Positions 54,115 through 64,000 of a DNA stretch of 64,000 nucleotides are shown piece by piece. Within the stretch, counting starts at the first letter, position 1; every line of letters begins with the position of its first letter. Below the pieces are notes generated by a model, which was given only the letters and a program-made list of their open reading frames with translations, was not told where the DNA came from and did not search any database. Source of the stretch: Pachyseris speciosa (taxonomy: Eukaryota > Cnidaria > Anthozoa > Scleractinia > Pachyseridae); contig JAEMWC010000460.1 of assembly GCA_016490735.1 (NCBI GenBank), positions 170,001-234,000 on the forward strand, read 5' to 3'. A program made the translations under genes and the position numbers.

Positions 54115-55389
54115 TTACAAGCACAGGTTTTCAGCAAACTGTGCAACTACCTTTTCCAGCTCTTCTTTATACTTTTCTCCACGAAAGGTAGCAGTTTGAA
54201 TGAATGTACCTACAAGATCTCCAGGAACAGCATTGCAAAGTCCAAATTGAGAATGTGTTTCTTCTAAAGAATCACACATTTTAAACGTTAGTAAATCCAC
54301 TTGTGTACGAGTGTCAGAACTTGAGTTCTCAAGTTCACTTCTGATACCTTCATGAGTGTTCATCTCGTCAATGGTTCGAACATCTTTTTTATGTTTTTGT
54401 GATAAAACGGCAACCACCCGTAACTGACCACTAATCCAACGAACTACGGGGCTGCCTGATAAACCAGGAGCCACAGAACAATCCAATACCAAAAATGGTG
54501 GACGCCCATAACGGTCAACATAGCCAGCAACACTACCTCTTTTGAACAGTGCACGTCTTCCAGCATAAGTAAATTGATAACCTAAAATGAAAATGCTCTG
54601 ACCTTCCAAGGGGGCTTGTACAGACAATGGTAGCGGATTAATACCTCCTTGCTCTAAGTTTAGATCTTTGCAGTAAAGCAGTGCTAAGTCATTCCTAGGA
54701 CAATAATCAATGACTTCACATAGCAGCTTACCAATGGTCTTATTAGCAATAGATAACTGATGCTCCTTAGTTTTATCACTTAATGCATCTACTATTACAT
54801 GATAATTGGTAATTACACAATGGTCACTAATTACAAAGCCTGTACCATGGTCACTTTCAGGAGTAGCTTCCTCAGAGGTGGCCTCTTCATACTCTTTTTG
54901 GATAAATGCCCAATATGCCTGTGCAGTCTCTTCTGGAAAAATATCTCTAAGAAAAGGAGCTTCTTCTGAATGAGTTTCCTGGTGATTGTAATCAGGTGTA
55001 ACTACAGGCAAATGTTTTCTTAGCGATGTGTTACACTTAATTCTGGTAGTAGTTTGAGTGCTTGGTTGGTTAGATGCAGCACCCTCCTCTGCGGTACTGA
55101 GTTTTTGCATATCTTGACATTCCTCGAGATGAACACACGCTTTATGAATATCCAATATGTTATAAGTCTTCTTTACTTCTCCATTTTCATCACTTTGTGG
55201 AAGAGCAGAGTGAAACAGATCTGACCTGAACAACTTGGGGAAGCAATTTCTGATAAGTATTAGGGCATCAGATCTTGTGTATTTGGCCAGAGGCTTTACT
55301 TCAACCTTCACTACAGCAGTTAAATAATTCCTCCCTTCATCACCCAGAGCATCATCAGCTTCCATCCATTGGTGTACTCTAATGATCAT
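54115..55389 (-). CDS. Trypsin-like (HtrA/FAM111-type) serine protease, intact paralog C
   Basis: A 424-codon frame. The C-terminal half is a chymotrypsin-fold protease: GTGFVISDH at about 182-190, catalytic His197 in TNYHVIV, Asp234 in RNDLALLYC, GYQFTYAGRRALF, then VLDCSVAPGL with nucleophile Ser311 in GLSGSPV. Residues 1-160 are charged and share only the first about 30 (DDALGDEGRNYLTAVVKVEV) with copy A. The paralogs suggest Met9 (codon at 55363-55365) as the usual start. An upstream 3' splice site (TTTCTTTTAG, exon from about 55407) implies a 5' exon. No signal peptide or membrane segment is visible in this frame. HtrA-like Trypsin_2 folds also occur in FAM111 and immune-related modular proteins; no downstream PDZ domain is seen. 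Function beyond peptide hydrolysis is not predicted. Confidence 0.85.
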   Translation of the reverse strand: MIIRVHQWMEADDALGDEGRNYLTAVVKVEVKPLAKYTRSDALILIRNCFPKLFRSDLFHSALPQSDENGEVKKTYNILDIHKACVHLEECQDMQKLSTAEEGAASNQPSTQTTTRIKCNTSLRKHLPVVTPDYNHQETHSEEAPFLRDIFPEETAQAYWAFIQKEYEEATSEEATPESDHGTGFVISDHCVITNYHVIVDALSDKTKEHQLSIANKTIGKLLCEVIDYCPRNDLALLYCKDLNLEQGGINPLPLSVQAPLEGQSIFILGYQFTYAGRRALFKRGSVAGYVDRYGRPPFLVLDCSVAPGLSGSPVVRWISGQLRVVAVLSQKHKKDVRTIDEMNTHEGIRSELENSSSDTRTQVDLLTFKMCDSLEETHSQFGLCNAVPGDLVGTFIQTATFRGEKYKEELEKVVAQFAENLCL

Positions 55390-55460
55390 TAACAGAAAAC
55401 ATTTTAACTAAAAGAAAAATGTAATTGCCTCTAAAGAAGGCAAATAATAAGAATTTAAAA

Positions 55461-55715
55461 ATGAGGAGGAGGAGGAGGAAGAAGAGGAGGAAGAGGAAGA
55501 AGAAGAGGACGAGGAGGAGGAGGAAGAAGAAGAGGAAGAGGACGAAGAAGAGGAGGAGGAGGAAGGAGAGGAGGAGGAGGAAGAAGAAGAGGAGGAGGAA
55601 GAAGAAGAGGAGGAGGATGAGGAGTAAAAAGAAGAGGAGGAGGAGGAGGAAGAGGAAGAGAAGGAAGAAGAGGAGGAAGAGGAGGAAGAAAAAGATGAAG
55701 AAGAGGAGGAGGAAG
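55461..55715. repeat. Purine-only (GAG/GAA/GAC)n array
   Basis: About 255 bases almost wholly of GAG, GAA and GAC triplets on the plus strand, just upstream of protease C. The Lys/Arg-rich and Leu/Phe-rich frames across it are spurious. The homologous position in paralog A lacks the array. Confidence 0.9.
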
Positions 55716-55757
55716 ATCAACTTCATTTATTCATGCTGGTGAAGTCAACCAAAACTA

Positions 55758-56941
55758 CAGTGCAACCTCGATTAAGCGGGCAACCATCGGGACTTTGAAA
55801 ACTGGCTGCTTAACAGAGGTTGGCCGTTTAATAGAAGTACAATATTGACTCCACATAGCAAAATGCTTGTTGAAAAGTGTACATAAGTGAAGATACATTC
55901 AAACATCATTGTAACGAAACATCAAGTACCCTGTATTTTGGCGTATTTCCAGTCTGTGTAAAGTTGAACTGTACTTCTAACACAGAGGACATGTTACTTG
56001 AAGCACAGTACAAGTTTTGTCTATGTGCAGAAAAATGTGCAAAATCAAACAACAGCTGTTGTGAAAGGCGACAGTGTAAACAGAGGGGCCGGCTACGGTT
56101 TAGAAATGCCATGTGAGTATTGTTTCACAGGAGACGAGTTCTCTATTCGATGGCTAAAAACACAACTTGAGCAGCAACGATTTTTATAGACTTGCAATAC
56201 AGTAGTTTTTCCTGTCACAGTAGCACCGAATGTTAAAGATTTGCACATGTATACATTTATCAGTCATCACCTATTCTTACTGCCGTCTTCCTGTTGTCAT
56301 TTTGCTTGAAAAAATAATTTGCTGGCTGCTTAATTTAGTTAAATGTCATTTAACAAAGTTAACTGCCACGAGCTTAGCGGGCACCTCTGGCCAGCAGTAA
56401 TCTGTTCAAGTGCAGGCTCACATGGTTCATTGCAGCTACGTTTTTTCCTTCAGCTCGTGTTCTTGTGATTTTCTAGCGGTCTTCTACAAGCGTGTAGCGT
56501 TTATCTTTTGGCACTTCTTAGCGGTTTCTTCGCCTCTCACAGCAGCTCCAAGCTGTGTTTCTCAGCGTTCCCTCCCCCCACTCCCCTGCCCCCCTTTTTT
56601 TCCTTCCACTGATTCATGCAGTGTTGACGGGTGCCTGGAATGGGGGCTCATGGCTGGGTTGCAGGGATTTGCCAGCCAAGGGGGCGGTATTCTATCTAGG
56701 GGCTGGCTGGCCACAGTGGAAGCTCCTGGATACCCCAGCCACCCACCTTCCATTTTAGCGAGGCAGCGGTTAAATAGAGGTAAAAAAAAAAACAATAAAT
56801 AATGACCTTGCAACAGCAAATAGGTGGCCGTGGCCCCTTAATAGAGGTGGCCGTTGAATACAGCATCAGAGTGACAAATAATTCGGAACTGTAGAAAGTG
56901 GCCGTTTAATGGAGGGTGGTCGCTCAATAAAGGTCACACTG
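55758..56941. mobile_element. Tigger/pogo-like non-autonomous TIR element
   Basis: Begins CAGTGCAACCTCGATTAAGC and ends GGTCACACTG, flanked by TA at 55756-55757 and 56942-56943. Internal words such as GGCCGTTTAATAGA recur near both ends. A CAGTG(R)AACCTC start with TA duplication is typical of pogo/Tigger elements. No transposase frame remains. The paralogous loci A and B have the unoccupied AAACTATATAACTTCC site. Confidence 0.75.
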
Positions 56942-57247
56942 TATTTCCATAAAGAAAAACAAAACAAATACAGCCTTACTTCAAATTTGGAAAATATGGA
57001 GATAATATTTCAGTGCTCAGACTTGGTTGGAGTGCATGGAGGGTTGGGGGTCCAAACCCAAGACCTGACCATAAACCAGGTTCCTAAAATAATTGGCAAG
57101 AACATGTGGCTGGTTGTGTGCTCAACATCTGTGTCAATTCAGATGATCGTGTCAGTGTGTAGTGGCAACACCAGGAACTATATTCACTGCTCTTTGTGAA
57201 CAGTGTGTGGTATTAAAGTCACTTAAATATGAATGAAGCTCCCAGTT

Positions 57248-57320
57248 GGCTTGATAGCTCAGTTGGCAGAGCACTGCACTGGTACCTCTGAGGTCATGGG
57301 TTCCACTCCCGAACAATGTT
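57248..57320 (+). repeat. tRNA-like SINE head
   Basis: GGCTTGATAGCTCAGTTGGC, then box-B-like GGGTTCCACTCCC, the same family as 225-297. The acceptor 3' side is broken. A TTTTTTCAGGCTTT linker follows. Confidence 0.7.
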
Positions 57321-57479
57321 GAGTTCTTTTTTCAGGCTTTCTCTTCAAACTACTGAAACAACTGGAATCTTCCATCCACAGTTGATCTATAAGTTTTTCA
57401 TAAATTCATGTTCACAGGTAATTGCTCTTACAATCATTTTATATTGTAGTAGTACTCCAAGCACAAAGCATTCACTTAC

Positions 57480-57552
57480 TTTCTTTGTATTATTCTGTAC
57501 ACTAGCCAACAAACAAGACCGGCAATGGCCAACATGGTTAGGACAACACCGA
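57480..57552 (-). CDS. Candidate short exon encoding a transmembrane helix
   Basis: On the minus strand a 3' splice-like TTTCAG precedes a 73-base stretch that translates as VGVVLTMLAIAGLVCWLVYR then IIQR, and a strong 5' splice site GTAAGT follows. The hydrophobic run followed by basic residues looks like a single-pass membrane anchor. It lies upstream of protease C on the same strand, but no link is shown. An in-frame stop sits immediately before the exon, so it needs the acceptor named here. It may be a chance match. Confidence 0.28.
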
Positions 57553-57725
57553 CTGAAATCCCCACAGTAATTTAACTCCTGAGAACAGAAATCTGATCAT
57601 TAGTAATAAAATAAAAAATGTCAATCCCAGCAACAAAAATGCAATTCAGCAATAATTTTAAAAGGCACCAAGACTCATTTTCTCAAAACACAACAGGTGT
57701 ACTGCATGACCATCCAGTATATTGA

Positions 57726-57946
57726 TAATTGAAGGGCTGAGAGCATAAACTGCCTATGTGTAATTTTTGGTTGTTTTTTTATTTTGCTTGGAAATGAAAC
57801 AAAAAATAAGTGACAAAAAAATAGCGGATGATGTTTTTCAATCAAATTGCTTGCAGGTCACATGCAAAAGTTTGGACAAAACCATGCAAAATCGAAAAAC
57901 GACCAAAATGACACATAGGCAGTTTATGCTCTCAGCCCTTCAATTA
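57726..57946. mobile_element. 221-bp MITE
   Basis: TIRs TAATTGAAGGGCTGAGAGCA continuing AAACTGCCTATGTGT are perfect over about 35 bases at both ends. The terminal TA may be the target duplication. The interior is non-coding. Confidence 0.75.
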
Positions 57947-58449
57947 CTAACATGACAGACCTTAATGTATAATTAGTGATCAGCGAGTAGCAGTTGTTTG
58001 TTTGAAAATGTATAAAATTCAACAATATCAGAATGCTTTACTGTGTTTATGACAATGCTTCTTTCCCCTTCTCCAAAGATTAATTTTAGTACAATTTCAT
58101 TCTTAATTAGGAACTCGTTTAACTGGTACAAACAAAAACTCTTGCAGTCGTTTCTTTGAATTTTCTAAGACGGCTATGTTCATTGATTTTAAAAGCAGCT
58201 GACTGATGGCAATATTGCCACATACTTCTTTACAGCTGTATATGAGGTGTTTACTCTTTCCAAATGAGATTATTCTAATGGCCTGTTACTTTCTAATGTC
58301 AGATACCTAAGTAACATTTTTGTGGCCCTAAAGGGATCAAATTAACAGGGTCCTGATTTGTGAGAAAAAAAAGTTCACAACGATGACAAGTCATCACACA
58401 CCTGACCCAGTGAGAAGACTGGCTTTCATTTTCAGAGTTTGGTGACTAT
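57947..58449. other. No feature recognised
   Basis: AT-rich with no gene or repeat seen. Confidence 0.4.
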
Positions 58450-58955
58450 AACTCCCAGACAAATTGGGTGGGGGTGTGCGGCCCTCTTAACTTCCTGAAA
58501 CCCTTACCCCTTTTCAGACCAAAATCTGATTTTGCTTATCCTATTTCAGACCTGACCAAAAATTTGATACCCTATTTCAGACTTCTTTCACTAAAACGGT
58601 TGGTGTAAACATAATTAAAAGATGAAGAAGTAGCTTCTTCTAAAAAAAACATACTCAAAAGACTAGAGTACACAAACCATACTTTATTTCAGACCAAAAT
58701 GGTCAAAATTGATACCCACCTAAGCGGGCTAGCTTTTTGTCATGTAAACAGTTTGTGCCGGGTTACTCCGGCTAGCAGAGGTGAGTTTCTTTTGTCTGCC
58801 ATCTTATTTGTCGTTCTTAGCGGCTGCTCAGAAGATAGCCCACTGACTATCCCGCTTAGGTGAGTTGCATGTAAAGGCAAGCTATGTTTTACAACTCCTA
58901 GCCGGGTAGCCTGGTTAGCTGGGGTACCCTGCCTCCATGTAAACAGGACCTTAAG
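58450..58955 (+). repeat. R1 repeat followed by another TIR-like insert
   Basis: 58450-58720 follows the R1 order (CCCTTACCCCTTTTCAGACC, TTGATACCCTATTTCAGAC) until AAATTGATACCC. There the sequence switches to ACCTAAGCGGGCTAGC, and after about 230 bases ends near GCCTCCATGTAAACAGGACC. The insert repeats CATGTAAA and AGCGGG/CCCGCT words at both ends. Confidence 0.55.
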
Positions 58956-59176
58956 AGGCAGTCCTGCTAAAAGCGGTCCTCTCTACTTGGCAACCAAAAA
59001 AAGTTTTCCTTTATTTTTTGGCCATGAAAAGGCTTTGGTACACATGTTTAAAAAATGCTATAATTATTTTCCAATTCTTTATTTTTGCGCCGCCACAGGC
59101 CCAAATTGAATTTTGGCTCACCTGCCCGAACTGATAGCGATCGAAAGTGTAAATTTCACAGATTTTGTCAAGCGCA
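58956..59176. other. No feature recognised
   Basis: Non-coding interval left of the large inverted repeat. The true outer edge of the left arm may lie here. Confidence 0.4.
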
Positions 59177-60317
59177 CTCTGACTGCAAAAATCTAGCTCA
59201 CTGAATTCTAGTTCACTATAAGTTACAAGGTGTATTCAGTTAGTTCACAGACAAAATGTAGAAACTTACAAAAAAATCTTACGCATTCCAGCGTGATTAG
59301 AAGACACCCTTCTCTTGAGCCCTAATTTGCATATCAAAAACTAACCAAATGAAAGGAAAGAAATCTCAAACATTTGGTCTAAATCGTGACCAAAATCCAC
59401 ATCAGAGCAAAGTCTGTACTCCAATGAACTGGTATATTGCTTCAAACCAACGGGTATCACCTTAGCTTCCACACACCACGAGCTCAAAATTGGCGAAATC
59501 CATGTGTTTACATAATTATCGTTGGTGTCAAAGTCATTTGCATAATTCTAAAAATTGGCGAAAAGATATTTTTTTACCGTTCAGATTCTTTTACTGGCCT
59601 TCTAAACAATGGGTCATAACTTCCTTTAATGATTGTATGCAATAGAAATCTTGTGTTGTGGTAAAACGTTGCATAAACGTGATCAGTCTTTATGGCTTGC
59701 GAGACCCACAAAGTAAACATCGGTGGTTGTAAGTAGTCTATTGAATAAATTTCGTTAATTCACGTTGTGAACCACGAGATGGAAAATATCAAATTCTTAA
59801 GTTAAAGTTTTGCAATTTGGTAATTGTAGATATAATATGCATCTTGAGGGGACACACAAACATAAAATACATTATGCTAAAATAATTTTGAAACAACCAC
59901 ATGCAAACATACACTCACGGCCTGCCCACGGAGAAAATGCTCTGAATGCTTCCAGCAAACACAAGCGACCCTATTCAATGGCACTACTTTCTGCAATTTT
60001 CTTTCCATCATTGATGGTTTTCATGCAGCTACGGTCTTCAAAGTTTCCAAGCTACAAACTCAACATCGCGGACCGTTAGAATAACTTCGCCTGCTGTCTT
60101 GCGTTACATTGAGCGTGACCATGCTAATTGTTTGTTTGTTTGTTGTGTCATGGGATGGAAGGGGAGGGAACAAAATGTGGGAGGGGACGGATCAAATAAA
60201 TAAGAAAAATTTCGGTTTTTGCAATACATGTATAGATAAGACTAGTATCTAATCAGTGAATAGCAAAAAAAGGAATTCCTTCAATATTATTTCAGTCCAT
60301 CACACTGTTTCCAATAA
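59177..60317 (+). repeat. Left arm of a long inverted duplication
   Basis: About 1.14 kb that reappears inverted at 62703-64000 with few differences. Both arms carry the same 89-codon frame (59810-60079, beginning MQFGNCRYNMHLEG) and a 60-codon frame (59437-59619), but neither has recognisable motifs. Conservation reflects recent duplication, not proven coding function. Confidence 0.85.
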
Positions 60318-60524
60318 TAGATCTTTTTAGCTTGTAGAATTTGTTTTCCCAATGTAGACCATGTGATCTTCCCAAGGGGGGTTGCCTTTTGTCTTTTCAT
60401 AAATTATGCATACACATGCATGTGAATAAGGCGAAATTTCAAAGAAACAGTTCTCTAGGGTAACATCACGTGGTCTACTTTGAGAAAACAAAATCTACAA
60501 GCTAAAAAGGTCTATTATAGTGAA
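60318..60524. mobile_element. Fold-back MITE at the arm boundary
   Basis: GATCTTTTTAGCTTGTAGAA and GTAGACCATGTGAT on the left pair with ATCACGTGGTCTAC and CTACAAGCTAAAAAGG on the right. It lies exactly where homology to the right arm stops. Confidence 0.65.
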
Positions 60525-62702
60525 CACTAACATGACGCGACTATACAATTCTGTGGTAGGAGTGGCCTGAAGTGACCGGCAATTACAGATGTATGGCGCC
60601 CAGCCGTTTTTACGTTTTCGGAGTGATTTTCCACCTATAAACGATCCATAGCAATTCGTGACTCTATAGTTCAAACTACCATGGAAAAGGGGTGCCGTCC
60701 TAAGGCACTGGAGGCTCAAGGTTTCTGAAAACATCATTCTGACGTATATATTTTTCATATGTGGAGCTACAAGAACAGCCCTAGTTCGGTTTGCTTGCGA
60801 TTTTTGCTAAGTTTACAGCCACTTTTCATCTTTAGTGGCTGCCTGATGAGCATCGTTAAGCGTGACGGTAGCTAAGAGTCCACTTTCTCAAAGAATCGAG
60901 CAAGGTGATGTACTTTGTTGTTGAATTTGGCTTGTTACTCGACGAACTGGGAATTTGGCCGGTCGGACACTTAGAACCTCTGGGACTCGACTATTGATGA
61001 ATTTCTCGACCTACCGCCGCATATTTTGGAATTTGTGAGCACTGAAGATGACCACAAGCAGGAATTTTTGGCGTTATGTCGGAGTGGCTGTAAGTGAAAG
61101 AATTGGGGGAAGGAACGGGTGCTGTGAAAAATTCTCGTTATTTCCCAGCATGCAATGCGGTCGAGATGTTGAAAATGGCGGGAACGCCCGAATGCACTGG
61201 AACAAAAGGCTGTATCTACGCTCAGGAGAAGAATATGAACCAAAAATGTCATTTCTAAGCTAGAACAAGGACCGAAATTTTTTTATGATGGTTGAAGTTT
61301 GGTTTTTTGACGATGATTTCTTTAAAAAAAAAACGTTAAGGCAAAAGGGGGCATTTTCGTCACTTCTCTTTGACGTTGAAAATGGTCAGTTTCGTCCTTG
61401 TCCATACTCAAAAGGCCATATTTGTTGAAAATCGCTACGTTTCTTGCGTTTATTGGATATCCAAATTTAGAGGACATTCCATTTTGTGCTCACAACTGAC
61501 AGTTAAGGCAATATTCGTGCAATTGAGAAAGTTGCAATGTTTTGAAGCATGGGAGTCTTGTGCAGCTGGTTTTGGCAGGCACGGGTGCCAATGGGTTAAG
61601 GGTATAATTGTCTTTGGACTTTTCTGCTTATTTCTATTCCTTACTCCTATTCTGTCATAGAATAGGTGGATTAAAGATGAAAGTGATCTGTACACAGCTC
61701 GTTGCAGAATAGTCTGGATGGAGCAACTGAACCTGTCTTCGGCAGGCCGCGCAAAGCCTACATGGAAGGCACTAGGAAAGAAAATGGAACTGAGGAAGCG
61801 GACACGCGCGATAACTCCCGCCCGTTCCGTCGCTCCGCTCCCTCCTGTTGCTTTTCCTCTCGCTTTCCCTCTCTAGGTATGCAGCTAGGGGAGAATATCG
61901 GATTGCTAAACCTTTTTTCTGTCATTTTCGAGCGAATCTGCGTTTTCAGTCTTCAGCGAACAAGGAAAAGGATCTGCCAGCTGCACTTGTTATGCTCCTC
62001 TCGGGTTCAGACAACTTCTTGTTTTTAAACAAAATGTCATCAAAACAGGTGAATTTCCCGTCCTTCATTGCCTGCGTGACAGGCGTAGAAAGTGAATGGG
62101 AAAGAAGGGAAAAGGGAGAGGGGAGTAGCCCTCTCCCTGTCCCTCCCTCCCTAACCCCTTTCTACGAGCTTCTATGCCCACCACGCAGGCTAAGTCCTTG
62201 AGTATCACTTTGAAAATTTCCAGTTGAGAATTGAACGCTCTGTTCTAATTAACATCGCGGTCTCCGCAATAAGTGCCAGGAAACTGCAGGAAACCCCCTA
62301 CCCTATTCCTCCATTATTTTCGTTTCCTTAATAGGAACTCGTTCCCAATTTTGGCTTAAAATGTAAGTAGTTCGCACTCCAATTTTCACCTAGCTTCCCA
62401 CGCAGTCGTGAGAGGCGGCTAATTTCAGCACCTTCTTAGCTTGTCATCGTTTCTCCATACAACATAACCATATTCCAACCGCTTCTCAAATCTCCTTTCA
62501 AGTTACGTTTAACAATTCCAGATTACGGATATTAAACTCTTTACCTTTAAAGCAGATCTAGTAGTTTTATTTGACTGGATTTCTTTTGTTTTTGACCTGT
62601 ACATGTCAACATGTGTCATAGCCTTTGCACAGTTTTGCCGGTCAGGCCAATCCTACCCCACATCAAGTTTGTGTTCGATCAGGAGCCCTGGTTCGACATA
62701 TT
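60525..62702. other. Spacer between the inverted arms, no gene recognised
   Basis: Short frames on both strands (for example 60971-61252 minus, 61370-61660 plus, 61848-62201 plus) show no transposase, RT or known domain. If the arms are transposon ends, the expected transposase is absent or too diverged to see. Confidence 0.45.
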
Positions 62703-64000
62703 ATTGGAGACAGTGTGATGGACTAAAGCAATATTGAAGGAATTCCTTTTCTTGCTATTCACCCATTAGATACTTGTCTAGAAATTTTTCTTATTTATTT
62801 GTTCTGTCCCCTCCCACATTTTGTTCCCTCCCCTCCCATCCGGCCATGACACAACAAACAAACCAATTAGAATAGTCACGTTCAATGTAACGCAAGACAG
62901 CAGGTGAAGTTATTCTAACGGTCCACTGATTAGATACTTATCTATACATGTATTGCAAAAACAGAAATTTTTCTTATTTATTTGTTCCGTCCCCTCCCAC
63001 ATTTTGTTCCCTCCCCTCCCATCCCATGACACAGCAACCAAACAATTAGCATAGTCACGTTCAATGTAACGCAAGACAGCAGGTGAAGTTATTCTAACGG
63101 TCCACGATGTTGAGTTTGTAGCTTGGAAACTTTGAAGACCGTAGCTGCATGAAAACCATCAATGATGGAAAGAAAATTGCAGAAAGTAGTGCCATTGAAT
63201 AGGGTCGCTTGTGTTTGCTGGAAGCATTCAGAGCATTTTCTCCGTGGGCAGGCCGTGAGTGTATGTTTGCATGTGGTTGTTTCAAAATTATTTTAGCATA
63301 ATGTATTTTATGTCTGTGTGTCCCCTCAAGATGCATATAATATCTACAATTACCAAATTGCAAAACTTTAACTTTAGAATTTGATATTTTCCATCTCGTG
63401 GTTCACAACGTGAATTAACGAAATTTATTCAATAGACTACTTACAACCACCGATGTTTACTTTGTGGGTCTCACAAGCCATAAAGACTGATCACGTTTAT
63501 GCAACGTTTTACCACAACACAAGATTTCTATTGCATACAATCATTAAAGGAAGTTATGACCCATTGTTTAGAAGGCCAGTAAAAGAATCTGAACGGTAAA
63601 AAAATATCTTTTCGCCAATTTTTAGAATTATGCAAATGACTTTGACACCAACGATAATTATGTAAACACATGGATTTCGCCAATTTTGAGCTCGTGGTGT
63701 GTGGAAGCTAAGGTGATACCCGTTGGTTTGAAGCAATATACCAGTTCATTGGAGTATAGACTTTGCTCTGATGTGGATTTTGGTCACGATTTAGACCAAA
63801 CTTTTGAGATTTCTTTCCTTTCATTTGGTTAGTTTTCGATATGCAAATTAAGGCTCAAGAGAAGGGTGTCTTCTAATCACGCTGGAATGCGTAAGATTTT
63901 TTTTGTAAGTTTCTACATTTTGTCTATGAACTAACTGAATACACCTTGTAACTTATAGTGAACTAGAATTCAGTGAGCTAGATTTTTGCAGTCAGAGTGC
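62703..64000 (-). repeat. Right arm of the long inverted duplication, with internal tandem repeat
   Basis: Reverse complement of 59177-60317, continuing to the window edge. It contains an extra tandem copy of about 170-180 bases (about 62755-62927 and 62930-63107, each ending ATTCTAACGGTCCAC) that the left arm has once. The 89-codon frame is at 63094-63363 on minus. Confidence 0.85.

Noticed and set aside
55379..55742. Poly-Leu membrane protein or Arg/Lys-rich nuclear protein
   Set aside because: Both are translations of the purine triplet array.
59810..60079. Conserved 89-residue gene, present twice
   Set aside because: Conservation is explained by the inverted duplication as a whole; non-coding sequence around it is equally conserved.
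1..64000. CRISPR array or prokaryotic operon
   Set aside because: No regularly spaced identical repeats with unique spacers. Poly-A LINE tails, SINEs and splice-like sites mark animal DNA.

Overview
The window looks like accessory, repeat-dense nuclear DNA of an early-branching animal, most likely a cnidarian and plausibly a stony coral. This is inference from content: AT-rich animal DNA with tRNA-derived SINEs, Penelope-like elements with GIY-YIG ends, L1-like and CR1/L2-like LINEs, piggyBac and many small TIR elements, no long multi-exon gene, and no bacterial operon, rRNA or CRISPR. A species name cannot be supported from the sequence alone.

Layout. 0-6 kb: SINE tails, diverged dispersed repeats, and a 452-bp G-tract TIR element with an 8-bp target duplication. 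6-9 kb: one possible host exon, then a decayed CR1/L2-like LINE carrying a PIF/Harbinger-like TIR element in its 3' end. 9-15.7 kb: a Penelope-like element (GIY-YIG ORF intact) inside another repeat, a 106-bp minisatellite, SINEs and a second Penelope remnant. 16-22 kb: hairpin and fold-back elements, including a 577-bp palindrome. 22.4-27.9 kb: a nearly complete L1/Tx1-like retrotransposon sitting inside an (AAT)n microsatellite.

28-38 kb and 54-55.4 kb hold the most gene-like content: three paralogous minus-strand genes for a trypsin-like (HtrA/FAM111-type fold) serine protease. The copy at 54.1-55.4 kb is an intact 424-codon frame with His/Asp/Ser in order. The copy at 29.2-30.8 kb is split by a 677-bp SINE composite with a 14-bp target duplication. 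The copy at 36.6-37.6 kb has lost its start and carries frameshifts and a stop. The 29-kb and 37-kb copies lie in a segmental duplication of about 2 kb.

38-48 kb is a LINE graveyard: three CR1/L2-like elements, two minus and one plus, riddled with nested insertions. Two 282-bp MITEs with TA duplications, a 1.3-kb TIR element and an in-frame 54-bp minisatellite are all inside them. 50.2-53.5 kb is a piggyBac transposon with intact TTAA ends but a decayed transposase and a nested Penelope fragment. 55.7-57 kb is a Tigger/pogo-like non-autonomous element beside the protease gene. 59.2-64 kb is an inverted duplication with arms of more than 1.1 kb that runs off the right edge.

There is no pathway or operon here. 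The relationships are insertion order (who sits inside whom) and birth, duplication and decay of the protease family.
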